Source of the DNA: Micromonospora sp. RHAY321
Lineage (GTDB): Bacteria; Actinomycetota; Actinomycetes; Mycobacteriales; Micromonosporaceae
Length of the DNA stretch: 64,000 bases
Reading direction: 5' to 3'
Assembly: GCF_023896955.1 (NCBI RefSeq)
Contig: NZ_JAMHIW010000011.1
Span: forward strand, 123,816 to 187,815
Each line of letters begins with the position of its first letter. The stretch's first letter is position 1. Below the pieces are notes generated by a model. It was not told where the DNA came from. It was given only the letters and a program-made list of their open reading frames with translations, and made no database searches. This document shows positions 1-7,872 of the stretch, piece after piece. Both the position numbers and the translations under genes were made by a program.

Positions 1-28
1 GGCCCCGCATCCGGTCGGGTGCGGGGCC
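1..28. terminator. Intrinsic-type hairpin at window edge
   Basis: Perfect 9-bp inverted repeat (bases 1-9 and 20-28) with a GC-rich stem and a 10-base loop. It lies 40 bases beyond the stop codon of the MocR gene, which is transcribed towards it, so it probably ends that transcript and perhaps one from the left flank. No T-run is visible, which is usual in high-GC actinobacteria. Confidence 0.6.
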
Positions 29-69
29 ACCGGCGTCTCAGTCGGCACCGCAGGCAGGCGCGGCCAGGT

Positions 70-1527
70 TCAGGCGATGACGGCGGGCTCGCGCCACCGC
101 TGCCGGCCGGTGCGGTCCAGGTCGTAACGGACCGCGGCGATCCGCCCGACGGCCTCCACCAGGTCGGTCGCGGGCAGGGTGAACGGAAGCCGCAGGAAGC
201 GTTCCAGGGTGCCGTCGAGACCGAATCGGGGGCCGGGCGCCAGCCGGACGCCGACCTCCTCGGCGGCTCGGGCCAGCGCGCTGGAGACCGGGCCGTCCAG
301 CTCGGCCCAGAGCGTCACGCCCCCGCGCGGCACGGTGACCCGCCAGTCCGGCAGCCGGTGCTCCAGGGCGCCGAGCAGCGCGTCGCGCTGTGCGGCGAGC
401 TGGAGGCGGCGGTCCGCGACGATGGCCGGCGCGTCGGCCAGCAGGTGCACCGCGACCAGTTGGTCCAGCACCGGGCTAGCCATGTCCACACCGACCCGGA
501 CGGCGGCCAGCCGCTGGACCTGCGGCGCGGAGGCGCGCACCCAGCCGATCCGCAGGCCACCCCAGTACGGCTTGCTCATCCCGCCGATGCTGATCACCCG
601 GGAGTGCCGGTCGAAGGTGGCGGTCGGCGGGGGCAGCTCGGTGCCGTCCAGGGGCAGGTCCACGAAGGACTCGTCGACGATCAGGTCGGTGCCGGCGGCG
701 TGGGCGGCGGCCACCACCCGCTCGCGCAGCGAGGCCGGCATCAGGTGACCGGTCGGGTTCTGGAACTCCGGTATCAGGTAGGCCAGCTTGGGCCGGGTCT
801 GCCGGAGGCTGCCCAGCAGCAGGTCGGAGTCCCAGCCGCCGGCGTCGGCGGCCAGGCCGTGGGTGGTGATCCGGGCCCGTCGGCCGGCCAGCGCGGCCAG
901 CGCGTTGGGGTAGGTCGGTGACTCGACCAGCACGCTGCCGCCGGGGACCAGGGCGAGCCGTAGCACCAGGTCCAGTGCGTGCTGGGTGCCACTGGTGACC
1001 ATGATCTGGTCGGCCGAGGTGGGCAGACCCCGGGCGGTGTACCCGTCGGCCACCGCCTCGCGCAGCTCGATGATGCCGGTCGGGTGGTAGCCGGCCCCGC
1101 CCAGGTAGCGGGGCAGGTCCTCGGCGGCGGCCCGGGCGGCGGCCAGCAGTTGCGGCGGGGCTGCCAGGGCGGCGACGCCGAGGTCGATCATCTCCCGGTC
1201 GTCGAGCGGGGTCCACAGGCCGGTGCTGGCCACCCGGTGGTTGCCGGGCAGCATGGTCCAGCTGCCGGCGCCCCGACGGCTGGCCAGGTGCCCGGTCTCG
1301 CGCAGCTGCCGGTACGCGGCGGTCACCGTGGTCCGGCTGATCCGCAGGGCCTCGGCCAGCTCCCGCTCGGCCGGCAGGCGGACGCCCAGCGGCAGTCGGC
1401 CGTCGGCGAGCAACCCGCGAACCGTGCCGGCGAGGGCGGCGTAGTCGGGGCTGCGCCGACGGCCGGGCAGGGCGTGCCACTGCCCGAGCAGACGGGCCAA
1501 TTGGACGCCGCGCACCTCACCCGTCAC
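70..1527 (-). CDS. MocR/PdxR-family regulator (GntR HTH + aminotransferase fold)
   Basis: A 485-residue chimeric transcription factor. The first ~100 residues form a GntR-type winged helix (LPAERELAEALRISRTTVTAAYRQL). The rest is a fold-type I aminotransferase domain with the PLP lysine motif IGGMSKPYWGGLRIGW. MocR proteins use the aminotransferase domain as a PLP or amine sensor and bind direct repeats. I start it at the GTG at 1527 because GAGGAG lies five bases upstream; an upstream GTG at 1572 would overlap the divergent gene's promoter. It is divergent from a YczE-like membrane protein, the classic MocR/YczE pairing, and probably controls that gene and itself. The effector is unknown. 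Confidence 0.85.
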   Translation of the reverse strand: MTGEVRGVQLARLLGQWHALPGRRRSPDYAALAGTVRGLLADGRLPLGVRLPAERELAEALRISRTTVTAAYRQLRETGHLASRRGAGSWTMLPGNHRVASTGLWTPLDDREMIDLGVAALAAPPQLLAAARAAAEDLPRYLGGAGYHPTGIIELREAVADGYTARGLPTSADQIMVTSGTQHALDLVLRLALVPGGSVLVESPTYPNALAALAGRRARITTHGLAADAGGWDSDLLLGSLRQTRPKLAYLIPEFQNPTGHLMPASLRERVVAAAHAAGTDLIVDESFVDLPLDGTELPPPTATFDRHSRVISIGGMSKPYWGGLRIGWVRASAPQVQRLAAVRVGVDMASPVLDQLVAVHLLADAPAIVADRRLQLAAQRDALLGALEHRLPDWRVTVPRGGVTLWAELDGPVSSALARAAEEVGVRLAPGPRFGLDGTLERFLRLPFTLPATDLVEAVGRIAAVRYDLDRTGRQRWREPAVIA

Positions 1528-1542
1528 GACCACTCCTCGGAT

Positions 1543-1570
1543 ATTGGCTTCTTCCTCCGGGAGGATTGGC
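1543..1570. promoter_or_regulatory. Candidate MocR operator: ATTGGC direct repeats
   Basis: ATTGGC occurs at 1543-1548 and again at 1565-1570, 22 bp apart or about two helical turns, in the short divergent region between the MocR gene and the yczE-like gene. MocR regulators typically bind direct repeats with this kind of spacing. A third ATTGGC at 1596-1601 is inside the yczE-like coding region. Assignment to this regulator is inference. Confidence 0.45.
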
Positions 1571-1573
1571 ACC

Positions 1574-1579
1574 TAGGGT
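1574..1579 (+). promoter_or_regulatory. -10 element TAGGGT of yczE-like gene (leaderless)
   Basis: TAGGGT ends seven bases before the ATG at 1587 and no Shine-Dalgarno sequence precedes that ATG. This is the arrangement of a leaderless transcript starting at or next to the start codon. It overlaps the candidate MocR direct repeats. Confidence 0.45.
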
Positions 1580-1586
1580 GGCATGC

Positions 1587-2249
1587 ATGGCACTGATTGG
1601 CAATCTGCGGCACCGGCCGGTACGACGGCTGACCCAGCTCTACGTCGGGCTGGTCTTCTACGGGGTCAGCATGGCCCTGATGATCCGCTCCGGCCTGGGC
1701 CTCGACCCGTGGGACGTGTTCCACCAGGGGTTGTCCGAGCTGACCGAGCTCTCCTTCGGCACGGTCACCATCGGGGTCGGCGCGCTGGTGCTTCTGCTCT
1801 GGATCCCGCTGCGGCAACGGCCCGGCCTCGGCACGGTCAGCAACGTCGTGGTCATCGGCCTCGTGGTGGACGCCACCCTGGCCCTGCTGCCGTCCAGCAA
1901 CCCGCTCGGCGTACGGATCGCGCTGCTGATCACCGGGATCGTCGCCAACGGTGCCGCCACCGCCATGTACCTCGGTGCCCGGCTGGGCCCCGGCCCGCGC
2001 GACGGGCTGATGACCGGCTTCGTGGCCCGCCGGCCGGGCTGGTCGATCCGGCTGGTGCGCACGGCCATCGAGGTCACCGTGCTGGCACTCGGCTGGCTGC
2101 TCGGCGGCACGGTCGGCCTGGGCACCGTCGCGTACGCGCTGGCCATCGGCCCGCTGGCGCAGTTCTTCATCCCGCTGTTCGCGGTGCCCGAACCGGGCGA
2201 CACCGCGCCCGTTCCGGGGCCCGTCGCACCGGTCACCCCGACCGGCTGA
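1587..2249 (+). CDS. YczE/YyaS/YitT-like integral membrane protein
   Basis: A 220-residue protein with about five hydrophobic segments and the family-like stretch GLGLDPWDVFHQGLSELTELSFG near the N terminus, where substrate-type transporters of this family carry a conserved G-x-x-PWD. Members are membrane proteins of unproven transport function, often encoded beside MocR regulators as here. The ATG at 1587 is chosen over an in-frame TTG at 1566 because the -10 box lies between them. The C-terminal tail is proline-rich. Substrate unknown. Confidence 0.75.
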   Translation: MALIGNLRHRPVRRLTQLYVGLVFYGVSMALMIRSGLGLDPWDVFHQGLSELTELSFGTVTIGVGALVLLLWIPLRQRPGLGTVSNVVVIGLVVDATLALLPSSNPLGVRIALLITGIVANGAATAMYLGARLGPGPRDGLMTGFVARRPGWSIRLVRTAIEVTVLALGWLLGGTVGLGTVAYALAIGPLAQFFIPLFAVPEPGDTAPVPGPVAPVTPTG

Positions 2250-2350
2250 ACCCTCACCGACCGTTCGCGCACCCGTACGCCGTGGTGCTGCTGCGGGCAG
2301 GTTGGTGGGTGGGTGTTCCCTTCCTCGACGCTCGCCGTCATCATCTCTGC

Positions 2351-2812
2351 ATGGGGGAGAACGGTTGGCGCTGGACGGACGCCTGGATCTTCGTGTCGCT
2401 GGTGATCGCGAGCGGGGCGGGGCGACACCGCCGGTCGGCGACCAGCCGCCGGCCGGAGGGCGTACGCCTGACCGACGTGCTCTCGACCGCCGACCACCTG
2501 AATCAGGCGATCCCGCAGCGCCACGAGGTGGAGGCCGCCGTCCAGCGGCTGGTCGGCGCCGGGCTCGTCAGCGTCACCGACGGGTGGTTCCGGATCACCG
2601 CTGACGGGGAGCAGCTCTGGCGCAGCCGGCCACGCGCCGGGGTGGCGACCATGGTGGACACCGTGCAGGGCGTCCTGAGCCGCCGACACGCGCCGGGCCG
2701 CGCCGACTGGAGCCTGGACGAGGCCGACCATGCCGCCGCCGTCCAGGAGTACGTGGTCCGCTCGATCCCCACGCCCCGGCGTTCGCCGGAGGGTCACCCC
2801 GGCGGGCACTGA
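2351..2812 (+). CDS. Conserved hypothetical, winged-helix-like small protein
   Basis: 153 residues; I do not recognise a named family. It begins MGENGWRWTDAWIFVSLVIA, a possible hydrophobic helix. Then comes a predicted helical region with HEVEAAVQRLVGAGLVSVTDGWFRITADGEQLW, which resembles the recognition helix and wing of PadR/MarR-like winged helices. The start is uncertain: no good Shine-Dalgarno sequence precedes the ATG and the frame is open upstream to GTG codons near 2309. It converges on hisF with only six bases between stops. Confidence 0.55.
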   Translation: MGENGWRWTDAWIFVSLVIASGAGRHRRSATSRRPEGVRLTDVLSTADHLNQAIPQRHEVEAAVQRLVGAGLVSVTDGWFRITADGEQLWRSRPRAGVATMVDTVQGVLSRRHAPGRADWSLDEADHAAAVQEYVVRSIPTPRRSPEGHPGGH

Positions 2813-2818
2813 CCGGGC

Positions 2819-3586
2819 TCAGCGCACCGGATGGCCGCCGCGGCGCAGCGCGTCCTTGACCTCGGTCACGGTCAGCTCACCGAAGTGGAAGACGCTGGCG
2901 GCGAGCACGGCGTCCGCGCCGGCACCGATCGCCGGCGGGAAGTGCGCCACCTCGCCCGCGCCTCCGCTGGCCACCACGGGCACGTCCACCACCGCCCGCA
3001 CCGCGGCGATCAGCTCCAGGTCGAAGCCCGCCTTGGTGCCGTCGGCGTCCATCGAGTTGAGCAGGATCTCCCCCGCGCCCAGCTCGGCACTCCGTCGCGC
3101 CCACTGCACCGCGTCGATCCCGGTGCCGCGCCGACCGCCGTGCGTGGTCACCTCGAAGCCGCTGGGCGTGCTGCCGGTCGGGGCGCGGCGAACGTCGAGG
3201 GAGAGCACCAGCACCTGCCGGCCGAACCGGTCGGCGATCTCGGCGATCAGCTCCGGGCGGGCGATGGCGGCGGTGTTCACGCCGACCTTGTCCGCGCCGG
3301 CGCGCAGCAGGGTGTCCACGTCCGCGACCTGCCGGACGCCGCCGCCGACGGTCAACGGGATGAACACCGACTCGGCGGTGCGGCGCACCACGTCGAGCAT
3401 CGTGCCCCGGTCGCTGGAGGACGCGGTGACATCGAGGAAGGTCAGCTCGTCCGCGCCCGCCCGGTCGTAGGCGGCGGCCAGCTCCACCGGGTCGCCGGCG
3501 TCGCGGAGGTCGAGGAAGTTGACCCCCTTGACCACCCGCCCGGCATCGACGTCCAGACAGGGGATCACTCGCACCGCCACCGTCAT
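2819..3586 (-). CDS. hisF: Imidazole glycerol phosphate synthase cyclase subunit HisF
   Basis: 255 residues, usual length. HisF is the (beta/alpha)8 cyclase that, with the glutaminase HisH, converts PRFAR plus ammonia into IGP and AICAR. The catalytic aspartates are visible as D12 in IPCLDVDAGRVVKGVNF and in the second half-barrel motif LLNSMDADGTKAGFDLELI; the phosphate-binding loops TVGGGVR and VVASGGAG are intact. It stands apart from the main his operon (5670-11100) behind a terminator-like hairpin and its own -10 box. Confidence 0.97.
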   Translation of the reverse strand: MTVAVRVIPCLDVDAGRVVKGVNFLDLRDAGDPVELAAAYDRAGADELTFLDVTASSSDRGTMLDVVRRTAESVFIPLTVGGGVRQVADVDTLLRAGADKVGVNTAAIARPELIAEIADRFGRQVLVLSLDVRRAPTGSTPSGFEVTTHGGRRGTGIDAVQWARRSAELGAGEILLNSMDADGTKAGFDLELIAAVRAVVDVPVVASGGAGEVAHFPPAIGAGADAVLAASVFHFGELTVTEVKDALRRGGHPVR

Positions 3587-3592
3587 GCCGCG

Positions 3593-3598
3593 AGCCTA
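3593..3598 (-). promoter_or_regulatory. -10 element TAGGCT of hisF (leaderless)
   Basis: On the minus strand TAGGCT is followed by six bases and then the hisF ATG. No Shine-Dalgarno sequence is present, so hisF is predicted to be transcribed from its own promoter as a leaderless mRNA. Confidence 0.5.
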
Positions 3599-3620
3599 TC
3601 CTCCGCACACGCGGCGGCGA

Positions 3621-3637
3621 CCGGCCTGTGAGGCCGG
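3621..3637. terminator. Short GC-rich hairpin after the oxidoreductase gene
   Basis: Seven-base arms (3621-3627 and 3631-3637) with a three-base loop lie between the stop of the oxidoreductase gene at 3663 and the hisF promoter. It probably separates the ohr cluster from hisF; there is no T-run. Confidence 0.45.
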
Positions 3638-3662
3638 CCACCGCCCCGCGTCGGATCGGGAC

Positions 3663-4661
3663 TCACACCCGGACGAGCATCTTGCCCAGGTTCTCGCCGC
3701 GCAGCAGGCCGAGGAACGCCGCAGGGGCGTTCTCGATGCCGTCCACGATCGTCTCGTCGTAGGACAGCGTGCCCTCGCGCAGCCAACCGGCGACGTCACG
3801 CACGAACGCCGCCCGCACGTCGTTGTGGTCGTTGACCAGGAAGCCGCGCAGGGTGAGCCGCTTGCCGATGACCAGCGCCAGGTTACGCGGAGCGGCCGGC
3901 GGTTCGGTGGCGTTGTACTGCGCGATCATGCCGCAGATGGCGACCCGACCGTGCAGGTTCATGGCCGAGATCGCCGCCTCCAGGTGATCGCCGCCGACGT
4001 TGTCGAAGTAGACGTCGACGCCGTCCGGGGCGGCCGCGCGCAACGAGTCGCGGACCGGCCCGTCGTGGTAGTCGAAGGCGGCGTCGAAGCCCAGCGCCCG
4101 CAGCCGCTCGACCTTGGCCGGCGAGCCGGCGCTGCCGACCACCCGGCCGGCGCCCTTGAGCTTGGCGATCTGGCCGACCAGGCTGCCCACCGCGCCGGCC
4201 GCGGCGGAGACGAAGACCGTCTCGCCGGGCTTCATCGCGGCCACCTCCAGCAGCCCGGCGTACGCGGTCAGCCCGGTCATGCCGAGCACGCTGAGGTACG
4301 CGCTGACCGGGGCGATGCTCGGGTCGACCGCGCGGGCGGCGGTGGCGTCGAGCAGCGCGTACTCCCGCCAGCCCAGCCCGTGCAGCACGGTGTCGCCGAC
4401 GGCGATGTTCGCCGCCTCGCTGGCGACCACCTCGCCGATCGCGGCACCGTCGAGCGGCGCGTCGAGCGCGAACGGCGCCACGTACGACTTGACGTCGTTC
4501 ATCCGTCCGCGCATGTACGGGTCGACGGACATGTACTGGTTGCGGACCACGATCTGGCCCGGCCCGGGTGTCGGGACGTCGGTCTCGACGAGCCGGAAGT
4601 TCTCCTCGGTGGGCCAGCCCTGGGGTCGGCTGGCCAGGTGGATCTCACGGTTGCCGGTCAC
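3663..4661 (-). CDS. NADP-dependent MDR-family oxidoreductase (zinc-independent)
   Basis: 332 residues, the length of the leukotriene B4 dehydrogenase/CurA branch of medium-chain dehydrogenases. The N-terminal GroES-like part contains NQYMSVDPYMRGRM, a hallmark of this branch, and the Rossmann motif is VFVSAAAGAVGSLVGQIAKLKGAGRVVGSAGS. No zinc-ligand cysteines are seen. Family members reduce alkenals, ketones or quinones. It lies 46 bases behind ohr on the same strand, so it may belong to the peroxide-induced ohrR-ohr unit, with a role in clearing reactive carbonyls as a reasonable guess. Start is a GTG. Confidence 0.85.
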   Translation of the reverse strand: MTGNREIHLASRPQGWPTEENFRLVETDVPTPGPGQIVVRNQYMSVDPYMRGRMNDVKSYVAPFALDAPLDGAAIGEVVASEAANIAVGDTVLHGLGWREYALLDATAARAVDPSIAPVSAYLSVLGMTGLTAYAGLLEVAAMKPGETVFVSAAAGAVGSLVGQIAKLKGAGRVVGSAGSPAKVERLRALGFDAAFDYHDGPVRDSLRAAAPDGVDVYFDNVGGDHLEAAISAMNLHGRVAICGMIAQYNATEPPAAPRNLALVIGKRLTLRGFLVNDHNDVRAAFVRDVAGWLREGTLSYDETIVDGIENAPAAFLGLLRGENLGKMLVRV

Positions 4662-4707
4662 GGGGTGGTCGTCCTCTCGTCCGCGGTCGGGGCCTGGGTC
4701 GCGGACG

Positions 4708-5139
4708 TCACGCGGCCAGGGTCTCGCGGACGGTCAGCGCGACGTCGATGTTGCCGCGGGTGGCGTTGGAGTAGGGGCAGACCTGGTGGGCCTGCTCGAC
4801 GAGCTGCTCGGCGGCGTCGCGGGGCACGGCGGGCAGGTCGACGACGAGCTTGACGGTGAGCCCGAAACCGCCGCTGCCGTTCGGGCCGATGCCCACCTCG
4901 GCGGCGACGACCGAGCCGGTCACGTCGGCCTTCGCCCGGCGGGCGACCAGGCGCAGCGCACCGTGGAAGCAGGCCGCGTAACCGGCGGCGAAGAGCTGTT
5001 CGGGGTTGGCAGCGCCGCCGGCGCCACCCATCTCCTTCGGCACGGCCAGGTCGAGGGCGAACGTGCCGTCGGAGGTCTCGACGCGGCCGTCCCGGCCGTC
5101 GCCGCTGGCGGTGGCGGACGCGGTGTAGAGCACCTGCAT
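4708..5139 (-). CDS. ohr: Organic hydroperoxide resistance protein Ohr
   Basis: 143 residues of the OsmC/Ohr family, thiol peroxidases that reduce organic and fatty-acid hydroperoxides using lipoylated partners. The two catalytic cysteines are C57 in GYAACFHGAL and C121 in VCPYSNATRGN, and the Ohr N terminus (VLYTASATASGDGRDGRVET) is typical. The ATG at 5137-5139 follows the ohrR stop by five bases, with AAGGAG inside the end of ohrR as ribosome binding site, so the two genes are co-translated. Confidence 0.95.
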   Translation of the reverse strand: MQVLYTASATASGDGRDGRVETSDGTFALDLAVPKEMGGAGGAANPEQLFAAGYAACFHGALRLVARRAKADVTGSVVAAEVGIGPNGSGGFGLTVKLVVDLPAVPRDAAEQLVEQAHQVCPYSNATRGNIDVALTVRETLAA

Positions 5140-5144
5140 GATGG

Positions 5145-5591
5145 TCACTGCTCCTTCTGTCGGTGGATGGTGTCGGTGACCTGGGTGAGGGTGTCGCGCA
5201 GCGCGACCAGCTCGGCGATGCCGAGCCCGGTGGCCCGGGCGATCTGCAGCGGGACGTCGTCCACCTGCTGCCGCAGCGCCCGGCCCTGCTCGGTGAGGCC
5301 CACCTCGACCCGCCGCTCGTCGCGCGCCGATCGCCGCCGCACCACCAGGCCCGCCCCCTCCAGCCGCTTGAGCAGCGGGGAGAGCGTGCCGGAGTCCAGC
5401 CGCAGTTCGGCGCCCAGCTCGGAGACCGTGGGGGCGTCGTCGGGGCGCTCCCAGAGCACCAGCAGCACCAGGTACTGCGGGTAGGTCAGCCCGAACCGGT
5501 CGAGGATCGGCCGGTAGACGTCGGTCAGGGCGCGCGACGCGGCGTAGAGCGCGAAGCACACCTGCCGGCGCAGCACCAGGTCATCGGTCAC
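5145..5591 (-). CDS. ohrR: MarR-family peroxide-sensing repressor OhrR
   Basis: 148 residues. A MarR winged helix (SELGAELRLDSGTLSPLLKRLEGAGLV, then RDERRVEVGLTEQG for the wing). The redox-sensing cysteine of OhrR proteins is visible at C12 (RRQVCFALYAASRAL). Oxidation of this cysteine releases the repressor and induces ohr. The start is placed at the GTG at 5591 because the longer frame would run across the operator. A second peroxidatic-partner cysteine is absent, so it looks like the one-Cys class that reacts with a small thiol. Confidence 0.92.
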   Translation of the reverse strand: MTDDLVLRRQVCFALYAASRALTDVYRPILDRFGLTYPQYLVLLVLWERPDDAPTVSELGAELRLDSGTLSPLLKRLEGAGLVVRRRSARDERRVEVGLTEQGRALRQQVDDVPLQIARATGLGIAELVALRDTLTQVTDTIHRQKEQ

Positions 5592-5612
5592 CGTTGAACC
5601 GTAGCCCACAAT

Positions 5613-5630
5613 TAAGTTGTGCACAACTTA
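5613..5630. promoter_or_regulatory. OhrR operator, perfect 18-bp palindrome
   Basis: Perfect palindrome TAAGTTGTGCACAACTTA, 22 bases upstream of the ohrR start. Its inner half-sites TTGT/ACAA match known OhrR operators. A second, imperfect ACAA-N5-TTGT palindrome (5608-5620) overlaps it, so two dimers could bind. On the minus strand a -35-like TTGTGC (5618-5623), a 17-base spacer and a -10 TACGGT (5597-5602) run through it. The -10 ends five bases before the GTG at 5591, suggesting a leaderless, autorepressed transcript. Confidence 0.8.
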
Positions 5631-5669
5631 TCGGGGCGGAGAACGGCCAGGACAGGGACCAACCCCGCC

Positions 5670-6059
5670 TCAGCGGTCGCCGAGGTACGCCTCCAGCTCC
5701 ACCTCGACCAGGTGCTCCGGGTCCAGCAGACCCGCCACCACCACCAGTGTCGCCGCCGGCCGGACCGCCCCGAAGAGCGCGTTGTGCGCCCGACCCACCT
5801 CGTCAGCGTGCAGCCGGTCGGTCACATACATCCTGGTCCGCACCACATCAGCCGGCTCCGCGCCCACCTCGGCGAGCGCCGCCAGCCCGATCCGCAGCGC
5901 CTGCGCGGTCTGCGCGGCGGCGTCCCCGACATGCACCACCCGGCCGTCCACCGTGGCCGTACAACCGGCCGTCCAGGCCAGGTCACCGGCCCGGACCACC
6001 CGCGAGTACCCGTACCGCTGCTCCCACGGCCCGCCTGAGCCGAGGCGGGTGACCGTCAC
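5670..6059 (-). CDS. RidA/YjgF/YER057c-family protein
   Basis: 129 residues with the RidA pattern GDLAWTAGCTATVDGRVVHVGDAAAQTAQAL, the conserved arginine in DVVRTRMYVTD and the C-terminal AATLVVVAGLLDPEHLVEVELEAYL. RidA enzymes hydrolyse reactive enamine/imine intermediates made by PLP enzymes; this divergent member may have another substrate. Its GTG start overlaps the priA stop (GTGA, 6056-6059), making it the last gene of the histidine operon. Confidence 0.85.
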   Translation of the reverse strand: MTVTRLGSGGPWEQRYGYSRVVRAGDLAWTAGCTATVDGRVVHVGDAAAQTAQALRIGLAALAEVGAEPADVVRTRMYVTDRLHADEVGRAHNALFGAVRPAATLVVVAGLLDPEHLVEVELEAYLGDR

Positions 6060-6781
6060 GCCTCGGCCAGCGTCCGCAGCGCCTCGGCCACCGTGAAGGC
6101 GCCCGCGTAGAGCGCCTTGCCGGCGATCACGCCCTCCACCCCGAGCGGCTCCAGGGTGGCCAGCGCCCGCAGGTCGTCCAACGTGGACACACCACCGGAG
6201 GCGATCACCGGGGCGTCGGTACGGGCGCACACCTCGCGCAGCAGCTCCAGGTTCGGCCCGCGCATCGTGCCGTCCTTCGTGATGTCGGTGACCACGTAAC
6301 GGCTGGCCCCCGCCTTGTCCAGCCGCTCCAGCACCTCGTACAGGTCACCGCCGTCGCGGGTCCAGCCGCGCGCCGAGAGGGTACGCCCCCGCACGTCCAG
6401 CCCGATGGCGACCCGGTCGCCGTACTCCCCCACCACCCGGTCGCACCAGACCGGATCCTCCAGGGCGGCGGTGCCGATGTTCACCCGGGCCGCCCCCGTG
6501 CCCAGCGCCGCGCGCAGCGACTCGTCGTCGCGGATGCCGCCGGAAAGCTCCACCTTCACGTCGAGCTGACGCACCACCTCGGCGAGCAGGTGCGCGTTGG
6601 TGCCCCGGCCGAACGCCGCATCCAGGTCGACGAGGTGGATCCACTCGGCGCCGTCCTGCTGCCACGCCAGCGCGGCGTCCAGCGGGTCACCGTAGATGCT
6701 CTCGCTACCGACGGCGCCCTGCACGAGCCGGACGGCCCTGCCGTCAGCGACATCCACGGCGGGTAACAGGGTGATGCTCAA
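6056..6781 (-). CDS. priA: Bifunctional phosphoribosyl isomerase PriA (HisA/TrpF)
   Basis: 241 residues, a (beta/alpha)8 barrel isomerising ProFAR in histidine synthesis. In actinobacteria without trpF it also acts on phosphoribosyl anthranilate. D10 (LLPAVDVADG) and D170 (DITKDGT) are the acid/base pair, and R18, R138 and W140 (SARGWTRDGG) fit the PriA dual-substrate signature rather than plain HisA. Translation starts at a TTG with GAGGAG six bases upstream. The bifunctional call rests on those residues and the lineage; whether trpF exists elsewhere cannot be seen. Confidence 0.92.
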   Translation of the reverse strand: MSITLLPAVDVADGRAVRLVQGAVGSESIYGDPLDAALAWQQDGAEWIHLVDLDAAFGRGTNAHLLAEVVRQLDVKVELSGGIRDDESLRAALGTGAARVNIGTAALEDPVWCDRVVGEYGDRVAIGLDVRGRTLSARGWTRDGGDLYEVLERLDKAGASRYVVTDITKDGTMRGPNLELLREVCARTDAPVIASGGVSTLDDLRALATLEPLGVEGVIAGKALYAGAFTVAEALRTLAEA

Positions 6782-6795
6782 CGTCTTCTCCTCGG

Positions 6796-7128
6796 TCAGG
6801 TACGACGGTCCAGGGCGATCACGACGATCGCCGGCAGTACGAGCAGCAGCAGCACGATCAGGGCGATCCGCAACGCCAGATCGTCGACGAACGTCCAGAG
6901 CAGGATCACCGCGGCAGCGGTGAGCAGCACGATCGCGGCCCGCTCACCGCGGGTGTGCCGAGCCAACCGGCCCGACCGCCCCCGACGCACCTGCGGCGTC
7001 AACCGTCGCACCAGCGCCCGGCGGCGCTGCCGGCGGGCCACCCGCCGCTGCCGGACCGCCCGCTCCCGGGCCAGCTCCGCCTCACGTACCGCTCGACGAC
7101 GTGCCCGTTCCCGGCTCACCAGGACCAC
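6796..7128 (-). CDS. Small basic membrane protein in his operon
   Basis: 110 residues, family not recognised. The first ~60 residues are extremely arginine-rich (RERARRRAVREAELARERAV) and probably helical. They are followed by two adjacent hydrophobic segments (IVLLTAAAVILLWTFV and IALIVLLLLVLPAIVVIAL), so it is a two-pass membrane protein with a positively charged cytoplasmic N terminus. It sits between hisH and priA with short gaps (30 and 14 bases). The start may be the GTG at 7128 or the next GTG at 7119. Confidence 0.6.
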   Translation of the reverse strand: MVLVSRERARRRAVREAELARERAVRQRRVARRQRRRALVRRLTPQVRRGRSGRLARHTRGERAAIVLLTAAAVILLWTFVDDLALRIALIVLLLLVLPAIVVIALDRRT

Positions 7129-7158
7129 CGCCGGGCGGGCGCCGGGCGGCCACGACCC

Positions 7159-7791
7159 TCAGCCACCGCTGGACAGCGTGGCGAGCCAGTTGCGCAGCAG
7201 CGCGGCACCGGTGTCGGCGGACTTCTCCGGGTGGAACTGGGCCGCCGAGAGCGCTCCGCGCTCCACCCCGGCGACGAAGTCGGTCTCGTGATGGGCCGTG
7301 GTCACCACGGCGCCGGCAGCGGCCAGCGCCGCCGGGTCACCCATCGCGTACGAGTGGACGAAGTAGAACCGGCTCTGCTCCGGCAGACCCGCGAAGAGCA
7401 CCGACTCCCGGGGCGCCCGGACCGTGTTCCAGCCCATGTGCGGCAACCGGGTGGCGGCCAGCCGGGTCACCCCGCCGGGCAGCAGCCCGAGCCCCTTGGT
7501 CACCACACCGTGCTCGTCACCGTGCTCGAAGAGCACCTGCATGCCCACGCAGATGCCGAGGACCGGCCGGCCGGCGGCCACCCGCTCGGCGATCACCGGA
7601 CCGGCGCCGAGCGCCTCGATCCCGGCCATGCACGCGGCGAAGGCACCCACCCCCGGCACGACCAGACCATCCGCGGCGGCCGCGGCGGCGAGATCGTCGG
7701 TCACCCGCACGTCCGCGCCCGCGGCGGCCAGCGCCCGCTCCGCCGAGCGAAGGTTGCCCGAGCCGTAGTCGAGCACCACCACGTCGCTCAT
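7159..7791 (-). CDS. hisH: Imidazole glycerol phosphate synthase glutaminase subunit HisH
   Basis: 210 residues, class I glutamine amidotransferase that feeds ammonia to HisF. The catalytic triad is C81 in LGICVGMQVLFE, H187 and E189 in AQFHPEKS, and the N-terminal VVVLDYGSGNLRSAERAL is typical. The ATG at 7789-7791 is preceded by a gap that holds one copy of a repeated intergenic element. HisF, its partner, is about 3.5 kb downstream in a separate unit. Confidence 0.97.
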   Translation of the reverse strand: MSDVVVLDYGSGNLRSAERALAAAGADVRVTDDLAAAAAADGLVVPGVGAFAACMAGIEALGAGPVIAERVAAGRPVLGICVGMQVLFEHGDEHGVVTKGLGLLPGGVTRLAATRLPHMGWNTVRAPRESVLFAGLPEQSRFYFVHSYAMGDPAALAAAGAVVTTAHHETDFVAGVERGALSAAQFHPEKSADTGAALLRNWLATLSSGG

Positions 7792-7831
7792 GTCGTCACC
7801 CGTCCCGCACTCACGCGGAGCCACCGTTCGC

Positions 7832-7872
7832 TCGCGACTGCGGGGCTCCGCTGCGCTGCACTCCTCGCGCTC
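7832..7872. repeat. Interspersed element, copy A
   Basis: Shares two blocks with copy B at 8670-8707: a 17-base block at 7832-7848 and a 14-base block (CACTCCTCGCGCTC) at 7859-7872, separated by 10 bases here and 7 in copy B. Read on the minus strand it carries GAGGAG and then a GC-rich tract. It overlaps the stop of the 57-codon ORF and precedes hisH. Confidence 0.6.
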
